DNA from: Janthinobacterium rivuli
GTDB lineage: Bacteria > Pseudomonadota > Gammaproteobacteria > Burkholderiales > Burkholderiaceae_D
DNA: 64,000 nucleotides
Direction: 5' to 3'
NCBI RefSeq assembly: GCF_009208735.1
Contig: NZ_WFLJ01000018.1
Coordinates: 62,001-126,000, forward strand
In this document: in pieces, positions 53,613 to 62,418 of the stretch
Layout of the letters: every line of letters begins with the position of its first letter
How positions within the stretch are numbered: the stretch's first letter is position 1
Notes under the pieces: model-generated
Told to the model about the DNA's origin: nothing
The model's input: only the letters and a program-made list of their open reading frames with translations
Database searches by the model: none
Position numbers and translations under genes: made by a program

Positions 53613-55379
53613 TTACTTGGCTGGCTGCCAGCTGTCCTTCAGGGTGACGATGCGGTTGAAGACGGGCTTGCCCGGCTGGCTGTCGACCCGGTCGGCCGCG
53701 AAATAACCGTGGCGCTCGAACTGGAAGCGCTGTTCCGGCTGGGCCAGTTCCGCGCCCGGTTCCAGCCACGCTTGCACCACTTCCTTGGCCAGCGGGTTCA
53801 GGGCCAGCTTGAAGTCCTTGCCGCCCGCGTCCGGCTGCGGGTCCGTGAACAGGCGGTCGTACAGGCGTACTTCGGCGGGAATGGCCGTCGGCGCGCTGAC
53901 CCAGTGCATATTGCCCTTGACCTTGTAATTGGAACTGCCCTCCGTACCCGACTTGCTGTCCGGGAAGTAGGTGCAATGCACGGCGATGACCTTGCCGTTT
54001 TCATCCTTGTCAAAGCCCGTGCACTCGATCACGTAGCCGTAGCGCAGGCGAACCTTGCTGCCCGGCTTGTCGTCGATCGGCGGATACAAACGGAAATAGC
54101 CCTTGTTCGGCACTTCCATGAAGTCGTCTTCCTCGATCCACAGCTCGCGCGAGATGGGGAAGGTGCGCAAGCCCCGTTCCGGGAAGTGCGGATGCACGGG
54201 CGCCGTGCATTCCACGCTCTCGTTTTCAGGGAAATTGTCGATGATCAGCTTCAGCGGACGCAGCACGGCCACCGTGCGCGGCGCCTTCGGATCCAGGTCT
54301 TCGCGCAGGCAGCCTTCGAGCACGCTGTAATCGATCCAGCCGTCGGATTTCGTCACGCCCGTGCGTTCGCACATCAGCTGAATCGCTTCCGGCGTGTAGC
54401 CGCGGCGGCGCATGCCTACCAGGGTCGGCATGCGCGGGTCGTCCCAGCCGTCGACGATCTGCTCTTCCACCAGCTGGCGCAGCTTGCGCTTGCTGGTGAC
54501 GATGTAGGTCAGGTTCAGGCGCGAGAATTCGAACTGGTGCGGCACCGGTTGCTGGAAGAAGCCGCCGGCGGCCAGGGTTTCCAGCAGCCAGTCGTAGAAC
54601 GGGCGGTGGTCCTGGAATTCCAGCGTGCAGATCGAATGCGTGATGTTTTCCAGCGCGTCCGAAATCGGGTGCGTGTAGTCGTACATCGGATAGATGCACC
54701 AGGCGTCGCCCGTGCGGTGGTGATGCGCATGGCGGATGCGGTAGATGGCCGGGTCGCGCAAGTTCATGTTCGGCGAACTCATGGCATCTTCGCTCATCTT
54801 CGCGCGCAGGATGTGCTCGCCATCCTTGAACTGGCCCGCCTTCATGGCGCGGAACAGGGCCAGCGATTCGTCGCGCGGACGGTCGCGGAACGGCGAATTC
54901 TTGCCGGCCTGGCCGAAATTGCCCCGGTTGGCGGCCATGTCTTCGGCGCTCTGGCTGTCCACGTAGGCAAAGCCGGCCGTGATCAGGTATTCGGCCATCG
55001 CGTACAGCTGGTCGAAATAGTCGCTCGCGTAGTGCAGGTGGCTCTGGCCATCGGCATGCTTCGGTTCCCAGTCAAAGCCCAGCCATTTCACGCTGTCCAT
55101 GATGGTGTCGACGTATTCCTGCTCTTCCTTGGCCGGATTGGTGTCGTCGAAGCGCAGGTTGCACTGGCCGGCGTAATCGCGCGCCAGGCCGAAGTTGACG
55201 CAGATCGACTTGGCATGGCCCACGTGCAGGTAGCCGTTCGGCTCCGGCGGGAAACGCGTGATCACCTGGGGCAGGCCGGGACGCACGTGGGCGCCGGCAG
55301 CCAGGTCGGCTTCGATGATGTTACGCAAGAAATTGGGCGCCAGCGCTGGCGCGGCGGTATTCGGTTTATCGTTGCTCAT
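53613..55379 (-). CDS. glnS: Glutaminyl-tRNA synthetase
   Basis: 588 residues. Class I synthetase that charges tRNA(Gln). PPEPNGYLHVGHAKS (HIGH motif at 52-55) and VTSKRKL (KMSKS equivalent, about residue 295) are seen, along with LRFDDTNPAKE and the two-part beta-barrel anticodon-binding region (YFRLYPPIDDKPGSKVRLR). Length is usual for GlnS without an N-terminal extension. Confidence 0.97.
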   Translation of the reverse strand: MSNDKPNTAAPALAPNFLRNIIEADLAAGAHVRPGLPQVITRFPPEPNGYLHVGHAKSICVNFGLARDYAGQCNLRFDDTNPAKEEQEYVDTIMDSVKWLGFDWEPKHADGQSHLHYASDYFDQLYAMAEYLITAGFAYVDSQSAEDMAANRGNFGQAGKNSPFRDRPRDESLALFRAMKAGQFKDGEHILRAKMSEDAMSSPNMNLRDPAIYRIRHAHHHRTGDAWCIYPMYDYTHPISDALENITHSICTLEFQDHRPFYDWLLETLAAGGFFQQPVPHQFEFSRLNLTYIVTSKRKLRQLVEEQIVDGWDDPRMPTLVGMRRRGYTPEAIQLMCERTGVTKSDGWIDYSVLEGCLREDLDPKAPRTVAVLRPLKLIIDNFPENESVECTAPVHPHFPERGLRTFPISRELWIEEDDFMEVPNKGYFRLYPPIDDKPGSKVRLRYGYVIECTGFDKDENGKVIAVHCTYFPDSKSGTEGSSNYKVKGNMHWVSAPTAIPAEVRLYDRLFTDPQPDAGGKDFKLALNPLAKEVVQAWLEPGAELAQPEQRFQFERHGYFAADRVDSQPGKPVFNRIVTLKDSWQPAK

Positions 55380-55541
55380 TGATCAATGCGGAAGAGTGAC
55401 AGTAAAAAGCATTTTACCGTACCGCAAGCGCTTTATAAGCACGTATTTGACCTCATATCCCAGCATGCAAGCGACGCGGGCGCCGTTCTATAGGATAATT
55501 CGCCTTTAATTAGCAAACAAACCGTGACCCCGGAGCCATGT

Positions 55542-55835
55542 ATGGAAAATTTATATAACGTCCTCGGTGTCGCACCCAATGCCAGCGACGATGAGATCAA
55601 GAAGGTTTACCGTTCGCTGGCCATGCGTTTCCACCCCGACCGCAACCAGGCCCCCGGCGCCGAGGCGCGCTTCAAGAGCGTCACCAAGGCGTATGAAATC
55701 CTGGCCGACCCGGTCAAGCGCGCCGAATACGACCAGAGCGTGAACCACCGCATCATCATCGACCCGGAAGCGGAAGCGTATGCCCTGTGGTGCGGCGTGT
55801 TTCGCCTGCATGGCACAGTATTACCTGTCGATTAA
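55542..55835 (+). CDS. Stand-alone J-domain protein
   Basis: 97 residues from ATG 55542, with GGAGCC upstream. The J domain fills residues 4-67: [23 protein letters not shown] (31-33), RNQAP and [15 protein letters not shown]. The 30-residue tail has no G/F-rich or zinc region, so it is a minimal type III DnaJ that would stimulate DnaK ATPase on a specific client. It is followed on the same strand by three unknown genes. Confidence 0.92.
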   Translation: MENLYNVLGVAPNASDDEIKKVYRSLAMRFHPDRNQAPGAEARFKSVTKAYEILADPVKRAEYDQSVNHRIIIDPEAEAYALWCGVFRLHGTVLPVD

Positions 55836-55931
55836 ATCGATGCGGCCCGCATCAGCCGGCCAGAATTACTTGAAAAACAACAACAACGGCGCTTTTAATC
55901 CAGCGCCGCGCATCACATTGGAAAGCACAGC

Positions 55932-56444
55932 ATGAGAAGAGTACACCCTGAATTCGCGTATCAGTCGCGCGAGCTGGAAGGCCAGATCGACGGCATCCTC
56001 GGCGACCCGCCGAACCGCAAGAACTACAAGAGCATGGTTGACGCGCTGGTCAGCGAGTACGCCAGCGGCGGCGGCATCGAAGACGTGAACATGCTGGCCT
56101 TCGCGCTGGTCGACCACATCACCTTCAGCGACCCGAAAGGCTTGCTGGCCGAGAGCGAAGACTACGAGTTCGGCGACCCGGCCCGCGTGTTCTCGATGGC
56201 CACGTGCGCCGCGCCGGAAGCGGCGAAGATGTACGCCGCCATCGAAGAAAGCTTCCCCGACCTGGCGCGCCAGGCCATCATCACGGCCTTCTTGCACAAG
56301 AATCCGCGCCTGTGGGACGACGACGACCAGTCGCTCGACCAGTTGGCCGCCAATGACGACGGCGACGACGAGCACGACGAAGACGAAGCCACCGACGATT
56401 TCGCCCAGATGTTTGACCAGGATGGAGATGACCATGGCCGATAA
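55932..56444 (+). CDS. Unknown protein of the J-domain cluster (first)
   Basis: 170 residues from ATG 55932 with a GGAAAG ribosome-binding site. Helical domain (MRRVHPEFAYQSRELEGQID, KNYKSMVDALVSEY, FALVDHITFSDP), then a strongly acidic tail (DDDGDDEHDEDEATDDF). No recognised family. A GGCGCT/AGCGCC hairpin (55887-55908) precedes it, so its transcription may be partly separate from the J-domain gene. Its stop overlaps the next gene by 11 nt. Confidence 0.75.
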   Translation: MRRVHPEFAYQSRELEGQIDGILGDPPNRKNYKSMVDALVSEYASGGGIEDVNMLAFALVDHITFSDPKGLLAESEDYEFGDPARVFSMATCAAPEAAKMYAAIEESFPDLARQAIITAFLHKNPRLWDDDDQSLDQLAANDDGDDEHDEDEATDDFAQMFDQDGDDHGR

Positions 56445-57222
56445 TAATGAACAAAAGAGCAACCTGCCCGCGCTGACGAAACAGGTCACGGAATTGGTGC
56501 TGTCCGGCTCGCTGGGCCATGCCGAGCAGGCGTTTGCCGACGCGGCCGACCAGTATGGCGACCTGGCCGTGGTGGAAGTGCTCAATGCCATCCCGCCGCA
56601 AGTGACGGCCCTGCACCTGGCCGGCTTTGACGGCGGCAAGATGTCGCTGGCCACCTTGCTGGTGCCGCCGAAAGCCTGGGCCGACAGCCTGGCCTTCATC
56701 GCCGCCACCTGGAGCGACGACCAGATCGAGGACGATCCGGAACGCATCGCCGAAGCCTTGTTCGCGCACATCCACGGCGTGGTGTTTTCCACCGACGATG
56801 CCGAGCGCCGCCGCGAGCTGCTGCTCGAAGCGTCCGCCACCGACTGGGGCGCCACGGCGTTCGCCATCCTGTTCTCGATGGCGCCGAAGGAAATCCTCGA
56901 AGTGGCGGGCGAGATCGTCATCAAGGGACCGTATGTGACGGGCGTGACGTCGTCCGACAACGACATCGTGCCGCTGGCCATCGAGCTGGCGCAAGCCAAT
57001 GAAGACGGCTGGGACCGCTCGCTGTTCGAACTGTTCCCCGACTTCCGCCACAGCGCCGACCTGGCCGACGCGGAATACTCGGACGATCCGGATGAAGAGC
57101 CGACCATGTTGCAGCGCAGTACCAAAGAATTGCTGTACCGCCTGCGCAAGCAAGTGCCGAGCACGCGCAGCGCGCCGCGTTCCAGCACGCGCCGCAGCCT
57201 GGGCACGGGCATTTTCTCGTAA
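56434..57222 (+). CDS. Unknown protein of the J-domain cluster (second)
   Basis: 262 residues from ATG 56434 (GGAG at 56424-56427 as ribosome-binding site; ATG 56422 is an alternative). Mostly helical and acidic, cytosolic, no recognised family. Recurrent features: GKMSLATLLVPPKAW, FAHIHGVVFSTDDAERR and LELFPDFRHSADLADAEYSDD-like acidic stretches, then a basic C-terminus (RSAPRSSTRRSLG). Overlaps the upstream gene, 19 nt from the downstream one. Confidence 0.75.
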   Translation: MADNNEQKSNLPALTKQVTELVLSGSLGHAEQAFADAADQYGDLAVVEVLNAIPPQVTALHLAGFDGGKMSLATLLVPPKAWADSLAFIAATWSDDQIEDDPERIAEALFAHIHGVVFSTDDAERRRELLLEASATDWGATAFAILFSMAPKEILEVAGEIVIKGPYVTGVTSSDNDIVPLAIELAQANEDGWDRSLFELFPDFRHSADLADAEYSDDPDEEPTMLQRSTKELLYRLRKQVPSTRSAPRSSTRRSLGTGIFS

Positions 57223-57241
57223 TGAAAGCAGGGAACGTCTA

Positions 57242-58114
57242 ATGCTGCCAGCAATTGTTGTAGAGAATCTTCCGCGCCTCGTGCGCGCCATCAAACTGTT
57301 GCCGGGCGACCCGCGCGACGACGCGGCGCTGAACCTGGCCGATGAATTGACGGGCATCACGGCCATGGTGGCCGAGAAGTTCACGAATGAACGCACGGCC
57401 GACGGCATCCAGAAAGCGTTGTACCTGACGGTGGGCGGCGTGTCGCTTGGCCTGGAGCAGGCCGTCACGCATGAAGGCGACCAGGCCGCGCTCGATTTCC
57501 TCGTCGAGCACGGCGCCGAACACGCGTTTCAGGTGGGTTTTCGCCTGATCAAGGAATTGTCGCAGCTGCCCGAAGACGCCCTGGTCGGCGAATACGACCA
57601 GGATCCCGTCTACCTGCAGCGTCGTTTGCGCGAGCTGTTCATCGATATTTGCCAGGCCGACCCGAACCAGAACTGGGCCGGCTATGAAAAGTATGCGCTC
57701 CAGTTGCAGCAGCGCAAGGAAGTGCAAGCCGTCGTGCGCCTGGCTGGCTGGCTGCGTCGCCACCATGACAACGGCCCCGTCAGCGACAGCGACTTGAATG
57801 CCGAAGGCGTCATTGCCCTGGCCATCATCTTCGCCATCGAAGGCGGCGGGCGCATCGTGGCGCGCACGGGTCAAAAGGAGTTCGAGCGCTTCGTGCGTTC
57901 CGTGCGCAAGAACAAGCCCGACTTCGAGGAAGGCTGGGCCGCCCTGGAGGCCAAGGTGCCCGTGCAGCATCACCCCGTGTTGCTCGACCGCATCGCCTCG
58001 TACCGCCGCAGCTGTACCGTCGTGCATAAAATCCTCACGCGGGCCAGCATGAAGAGCCTGTTCGAGGACCTGGAAAACTACGCGGGTTCGGAGCTGGACG
58101 CGGACTACTCGTAA
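57242..58114 (+). CDS. Unknown protein of the J-domain cluster (third)
   Basis: 290 residues from ATG 57242. Helical, cytosolic, no recognised family. Blocks include VENLPRLVRAIKLLPGDPRDD, GVSLGLEQAVTHEGDQAALDF and a C-terminal RRSCTVVHKILTRASMKSLF. All three unknown proteins share acidic, helical and size features but do not align with each other in an obvious way. Ends 28 bp before the convergent LysR gene. Confidence 0.75.
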   Translation: MLPAIVVENLPRLVRAIKLLPGDPRDDAALNLADELTGITAMVAEKFTNERTADGIQKALYLTVGGVSLGLEQAVTHEGDQAALDFLVEHGAEHAFQVGFRLIKELSQLPEDALVGEYDQDPVYLQRRLRELFIDICQADPNQNWAGYEKYALQLQQRKEVQAVVRLAGWLRRHHDNGPVSDSDLNAEGVIALAIIFAIEGGGRIVARTGQKEFERFVRSVRKNKPDFEEGWAALEAKVPVQHHPVLLDRIASYRRSCTVVHKILTRASMKSLFEDLENYAGSELDADYS

Positions 58115-58142
58115 TGCAGTACGTGGGCCGGCGCCTGCCGGC

Positions 58143-59045
58143 CTACGCTCCCCCTTCCATGGCCGCTTCCTCGGCCAGTTTCACGAACGCCGCCACCAGC
58201 GGCGACGTCTCTTCTTCCCTTTGTGCAAGTAATAAACTGGTGGTCGCCTGCGGGTCGGCGATCGGGCGGTAGCACACGCCATCCATGCGGATGCGGTCGA
58301 ACGAGGAGGGCAGCACGGAAATGCCGCAGCCGGCCGCCACCAGGCCGATGATGGTCGACGCCTCGCCCGCTTCCTGCGCCACCTGGGGCACGAAGCCGGC
58401 CGCCTTGCACAGGCGGAAGATCTGCGGATAAATCCCCGTGCCCGCATCCTTCGGGTACATCACAAAGCCTTCGCCCGCCATGTCGGCAATGGCAATCGCC
58501 TTCTTGGCCGCCAGCGCGTGGGCGACGGGCAGCACGAGGAACAGCGGGTCCTGGCGCAATTCAGTGAGGCGGATATCGTCCGGATACGTGGTTTCCGGCG
58601 GGCGCACGAAGCCCAGGTCCATGGTCCTGCCCGAGATCGCTTTCAGCTGATGCAGGGTCGCCATTTCATGCAGGGTCAAGGTGACGTGCGGGAATTGCTG
58701 GCGGTAGCGGTTGATGACGGTGGCGAAATACGGCGTAAATGGCGTGGAGAAGGTAAAGCCGATGCGCAGTTCGCCCGCCTCGCCCCGCTGCGCCCGGCGC
58801 GCCGTGACGGCCGCCTGTTCCGCCAGGGCCAGGATGCGCCGCGCATCGTCGAGGAACAGCGTGCCCGCCTGCGTCAGGCGCACGGAGCGCTTGTTGCGCT
58901 CGAACAACTGCGCGCCCAATTCTCCTTCCAGCGCCTGGATTTGCTGGCTCAGCGGCGGCTGGCCGATGTGCAGGCGCTCGGCCGCGCGCGTGAAGTGCAG
59001 CTCCTCGGCGACGGCGACAAAGTAACGCAGGTGGCGCAGTTCCAT
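58143..59045 (-). CDS. LysR-type transcriptional regulator
   Basis: 300 residues. N-terminal winged helix-turn-helix: RHLRYFVAVAEELHFTRAAERL, QPPLSQQIQALEGELGAQLFER. C-terminal effector domain with LRIGFTFSTPF and the GCGISVLPSSF block. Divergent from the MFS gene across 108 bp, the standard arrangement for a regulator controlling its neighbour and itself. The ligand is unknown. Confidence 0.92.
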   Translation of the reverse strand: MELRHLRYFVAVAEELHFTRAAERLHIGQPPLSQQIQALEGELGAQLFERNKRSVRLTQAGTLFLDDARRILALAEQAAVTARRAQRGEAGELRIGFTFSTPFTPYFATVINRYRQQFPHVTLTLHEMATLHQLKAISGRTMDLGFVRPPETTYPDDIRLTELRQDPLFLVLPVAHALAAKKAIAIADMAGEGFVMYPKDAGTGIYPQIFRLCKAAGFVPQVAQEAGEASTIIGLVAAGCGISVLPSSFDRIRMDGVCYRPIADPQATTSLLLAQREEETSPLVAAFVKLAEEAAMEGGA

Positions 59046-59153
59046 GTTAGTCCAGTAATCGTTTTAAAGTATGAGTTGGACCTTGAATATATATTGGACG
59101 ATATGAGTTGGCAATCCTAAGATGAAGACTCGCTTCCTTTCCGAAACACGGCC

Positions 59154-60425
59154 ATGTCTGATTCATCGCTCGCCTTTGCTGCCCATTCCGCTTCTCCCGC
59201 CGCGCCCGTTCCCGTCCCGCGCACGGCCATCGCCAAGGGTTCCCTCGAATTCAAGCGCAGCAACCGCGCCCTGTTCTTTGGCGGCTTTTCCACCTTCAGC
59301 CTGCTGTATTGCATCCAGCCCCTGTTCCCGTTGCTGTCGCAGCAGTTCCACCTGACGCCGGCGCAAAGCAGCTGGTCCTTGTCCGTGTCGAGCGGCTTGC
59401 TGGCCATCTCGCTGGTACTGCTGAGCGCCGTGTCGGACAGGGTGGGGCGCAAGCCGCTGATGGTGGCGTCGATGTTTTCCGCCGCGATACTCACCATCTT
59501 GTCCGCCTTCGCGCAGGATTATGCGCAACTGCTGGCCATCCGCGCCGCGCTGGGCGTGGCCTTGGGCGGCATGCCGGCCGTGGCCATGGCCTATCTGGGG
59601 GAGGAAATCGAGGGGCCGTCCCTGGGCCTGTCGATGGGCTTGTACATTGCCGGCAGCGCGTTTGGCGGCATGTCGGGACGCTTGATCGCCTCCATGTTCA
59701 GCGATTTCCTGTCGTGGCGCTGGGCCCTGGGCGTGCTGGGCGTGGCCGGCGTGCTGGCGGCGGCGGAATTCTGGCGCAGCCTGCCCGCATCGAAGAATTT
59801 CGTGCCCAGCACCAAGGGCTGGAATGCCTTGCCGCATGCCATCCGCCAGCATTTTTCCGACCAGGGCTTGCCGTGGCTGTTCTGCCTGGCGTTCGTGCTG
59901 ATGGGCTGTTTCGTCAGCCTGTACAACTACATCGGCTACCGCTTGCTGGCCGCGCCATTCGGCTTGCGCCAGAGCACGGTCGGCTTGCTCGCCTTTCTGT
60001 ACCTGATCGGCATCTTCAGTTCCGTCTGGGCGGGTCGTCTGGTGGACCGCCTGGGGCGCCGGGGCGTGCTGTGGATCATGCTGTCGGTGATGCTGTCCGG
60101 CATTGTATTGACCCTGTTCGACTCGCTGCCGCTGATCGTCATCGGCATGGCGCTGGCCACCTTCGGCTTCTTCGCTTCGCATTCGATCGCCAGCAGCTGG
60201 GTCAGCCGCCGCGCCCGCGCGCCGCAGGCGCTGGCCTCGGCCTTCTACCTGCTGTTCTACTACCTGGGCTCGAGCCTGATCGGTTCCGCCTCGGGCATGA
60301 TGTGGGGCTTCGACGGCTGGACGGGCGTCGTCGTCATGCTGGGCCTGTGCCTGGGCGGCGGCGTGCTGATCGCCCTGCGCCTGCGCCATTTGCAGCCGCT
60401 GGGCGCGCGCGAAGCCGTCGGCTGA
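59154..60425 (+). CDS. MFS transporter, YnfM-like
   Basis: 423 residues, 12 hydrophobic segments after a 30-residue polar N-terminus. LLSAVSDRVGRKPLMVAS is motif A; GMPAVAMAYLGEEI and LVDRLGRRGVLWI follow. The N-terminal FSTFSLLYCIQPLFPLLSQQFHLTPAQSSW-type block resembles the arabinose/YnfM efflux branch. Paired with a divergent LysR gene as YnfM and YnfL are. Substrate unknown. Confidence 0.88.
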   Translation: MSDSSLAFAAHSASPAAPVPVPRTAIAKGSLEFKRSNRALFFGGFSTFSLLYCIQPLFPLLSQQFHLTPAQSSWSLSVSSGLLAISLVLLSAVSDRVGRKPLMVASMFSAAILTILSAFAQDYAQLLAIRAALGVALGGMPAVAMAYLGEEIEGPSLGLSMGLYIAGSAFGGMSGRLIASMFSDFLSWRWALGVLGVAGVLAAAEFWRSLPASKNFVPSTKGWNALPHAIRQHFSDQGLPWLFCLAFVLMGCFVSLYNYIGYRLLAAPFGLRQSTVGLLAFLYLIGIFSSVWAGRLVDRLGRRGVLWIMLSVMLSGIVLTLFDSLPLIVIGMALATFGFFASHSIASSWVSRRARAPQALASAFYLLFYYLGSSLIGSASGMMWGFDGWTGVVVMLGLCLGGGVLIALRLRHLQPLGAREAVG

Positions 60426-60430
60426 TGCCG

Positions 60431-61081
60431 TTACTTGGGGCAGTTGCCGATCATCGTTTCCCCATTCTTGCCGGCGCGCGTGGTCACGCACAATGTGCCC
60501 AGCGCGCTGGTGATTTTATACGTGCGGCTGCCCTTGGCCTCGTTCGCGCCCACTTCCTCGATTTTTGACGCCTCGTACCATTTCGGCGGCACGGCGGCGT
60601 AGGCCTCGGCAAAGCCTTGCTGCATGCGTTTGAACGCGGTGTCCTCGAGTTTTTGTTCTCCCCGCTGCGGGAACTCCTTGCGCAAATCCCTGTCGATCTT
60701 GCCCACGTCGCGCTTGGCTTGCGCCAGGATGGCGGCCGCGCTCGGTGGCGCGACGAGCGTGATCGCTTGCGGCGTTGCTGGCGCTGGCGCGGGTATCTGC
60801 TCGACGGCGGGTGGCGGCAAGGACCTGCTGATGGACATCGGCCCTGGCAGGCGCGGCGGGCGCGCGGCGGCTGGTTTTGTGCTGGGCAACGGAACGGGTA
60901 CCGGCTTGGGCGCCGCCGGGAGCGTGTGACGCAGCCAGGTGATGGATGGACCCTGCGGCAGATTCTCGTCCGTGGGGACGCGGGGCCGCGATTGCAGGAC
61001 AAGATACGCGAAGCCCACGTGCAGCAGGACGATCAGCAGCAGGCCGGGAGCGCGGCGGGGCAGGGGTGGCAACGAGGTCAT
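60431..61081 (-). CDS. Unknown membrane-anchored proline-rich protein (TonB-like layout)
   Basis: 216 residues from ATG 61081. One N-terminal transmembrane helix (LLLIVLLHVGFAYLVL), a long Pro/Ala-rich periplasmic spacer (about 45-120), then an alpha/beta C-terminal domain with WYEASKIEEVG and a Cys pair (TLCVTTRAG, GNCPK). The layout resembles TonB, but the C-terminus is not the TonB fold. Unknown role; a common type in this bacterial group by recollection only. Confidence 0.65.
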   Translation of the reverse strand: MTSLPPLPRRAPGLLLIVLLHVGFAYLVLQSRPRVPTDENLPQGPSITWLRHTLPAAPKPVPVPLPSTKPAAARPPRLPGPMSISRSLPPPAVEQIPAPAPATPQAITLVAPPSAAAILAQAKRDVGKIDRDLRKEFPQRGEQKLEDTAFKRMQQGFAEAYAAVPPKWYEASKIEEVGANEAKGSRTYKITSALGTLCVTTRAGKNGETMIGNCPK

Positions 61082-61252
61082 GGTGGCATGGTGGTTCAGG
61101 TACGCCAATGTATCTGAAGGATTTGATAATTGTCTAAAATGTCACAAGCGCTTACAAAAAAGTACCACGTGGAAATTCTGACGCCATGGCCGCTGGCGGG
61201 GAACCCTGTGCCGTCTTGACGATCCAATTCCTGATACAGGGGAGGACGCATC

Positions 61253-61579
61253 ATGATGCAACTGAAGGAAGTGGCACGGCGCTTTGGCGCCATTGAACAC
61301 GCGATCGGCCACGCTGCCCAGCTGTGTGGCAAGCAGCAGGGCATGCCCATGGACTTGAAGGACTGCATCAAGCAGCTGGACCAGCAAACGAGCGCCGTGC
61401 GGCAAGCGATCGACACGCGAGACGATGCGCGCATCCGGCAAGCCGTCGACCAGATGGAGTCCTTGGGCGACCGCGCCAAGCGGGCGTGCGGCACGGCGTC
61501 CAGCGTGACGCCGGAAATGAAGAGCGCGGTGCTCAAGGTCCACGATGAATTATCGGACCTGAAGCACCAGCTGCATTAG
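61253..61579 (+). CDS. Small unknown helical protein
   Basis: 108 residues from ATG 61253 (a second ATG follows directly), with GGGGAGG ribosome-binding site 8-14 nt upstream. Fully helical (VARRFGAIEHAIGHAAQLCG, DCIKQLDQQTSAVRQAIDTR, VLKVHDELSDLKHQL). No recognised family; it looks like a chaperone-type or regulator-binding helical bundle. Convergent with the LytTR regulator, 5 nt apart. Confidence 0.65.
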   Translation: MMQLKEVARRFGAIEHAIGHAAQLCGKQQGMPMDLKDCIKQLDQQTSAVRQAIDTRDDARIRQAVDQMESLGDRAKRACGTASSVTPEMKSAVLKVHDELSDLKHQLH

Positions 61580-61584
61580 GCGTG

Positions 61585-62418
61585 CTACATCTGGCGAAAC
61601 AGATGTGCATACAAAGGGCTGACGCGCAGTTGCGCCGGGTGCTGGCGCAGGGTCAGCGACAGCTTGCCCGCGTCGTCGCGCACGGCCGTGGCGATGGCGC
61701 TGGCGTTGACGATGGTGCCCCGGTGGATTTGCCAGAATTGTTGCGGGTCCAGCTGGGGCAGCAACTCTTTCAGGCTCGTGCGTATCAGCGCTTCGCTGTC
61801 CTGGCACACGACGTTGATGTATTTGTCCAGCGCCTCGAAATACACGACGTCGGCCAGGGCGATCATGCGCACGCTGTTGCCCACGGCGGCTCGTATCATT
61901 TGCAGGCGCGGCGCGGGTGGCAGCATGGCTTGCAGTTGGTTCAGCAGACGGGCCATGTTGTCGTCGCCGGCGGGGCCGGCTGGCGGCGCCAGCGTGGCAT
62001 CCGGCGCTGGGGTTGCTGTCGCGCTGTCGCGCAAGCGCTGCCGCAGGCGTTCCACCGTCTTGCCCAGGCGCGCATCGTTGACGGGTTTTAACACGTAATC
62101 GGCGGCCGCGTGCTCGAAGGCGGCCAGCGCATAGTCGTCGTAGGCGGTGACGAACACGATGTGCGGGAAGGGCGTGTCGGCGGGCCACTGCTCGGCCAGC
62201 TCCTCGGCCGCCTCCAGGCCCGTCTTGCCTGGCATTTTGATGTCGAGGAACAGGATGTCGGGCCGCAGCGCCAGGCCTTGCCGCAAGGCGTCCACGCCAT
62301 TGGGGCAGGTGGCGACGATGTCGAGTTCCGGCCACAGCCGCTGCAAGGCATGCGCGAGGGCGGCGGCGAGTATCGGTTCGTCTTCGGCGATCAGGGCGCG
62401 TGGGCTAGGGCTGGTCAT
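61585..62418 (-). CDS. LytTR-family response regulator
   Basis: 277 residues. Receiver domain 1-125 with the acidic pair (AEDEP), phospho-acceptor Asp59 in LFLDIKMPG, the T-A-Y segment and Lys in LKPV. Linker about 125-170, then a LytTR DNA-binding domain (VGNSVRMIALADVVYFEALDKYI, RTSLKELLPQLDPQQFWQIHRG). Its start overlaps the kinase gene stop by 4 nt (ATGA), so the pair is co-translated. Regulates unknown targets, often autolysis, biofilm or sugar uptake genes. Confidence 0.93.
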   Translation of the reverse strand: MTSPSPRALIAEDEPILAAALAHALQRLWPELDIVATCPNGVDALRQGLALRPDILFLDIKMPGKTGLEAAEELAEQWPADTPFPHIVFVTAYDDYALAAFEHAAADYVLKPVNDARLGKTVERLRQRLRDSATATPAPDATLAPPAGPAGDDNMARLLNQLQAMLPPAPRLQMIRAAVGNSVRMIALADVVYFEALDKYINVVCQDSEALIRTSLKELLPQLDPQQFWQIHRGTIVNASAIATAVRDDAGKLSLTLRQHPAQLRVSPLYAHLFRQM

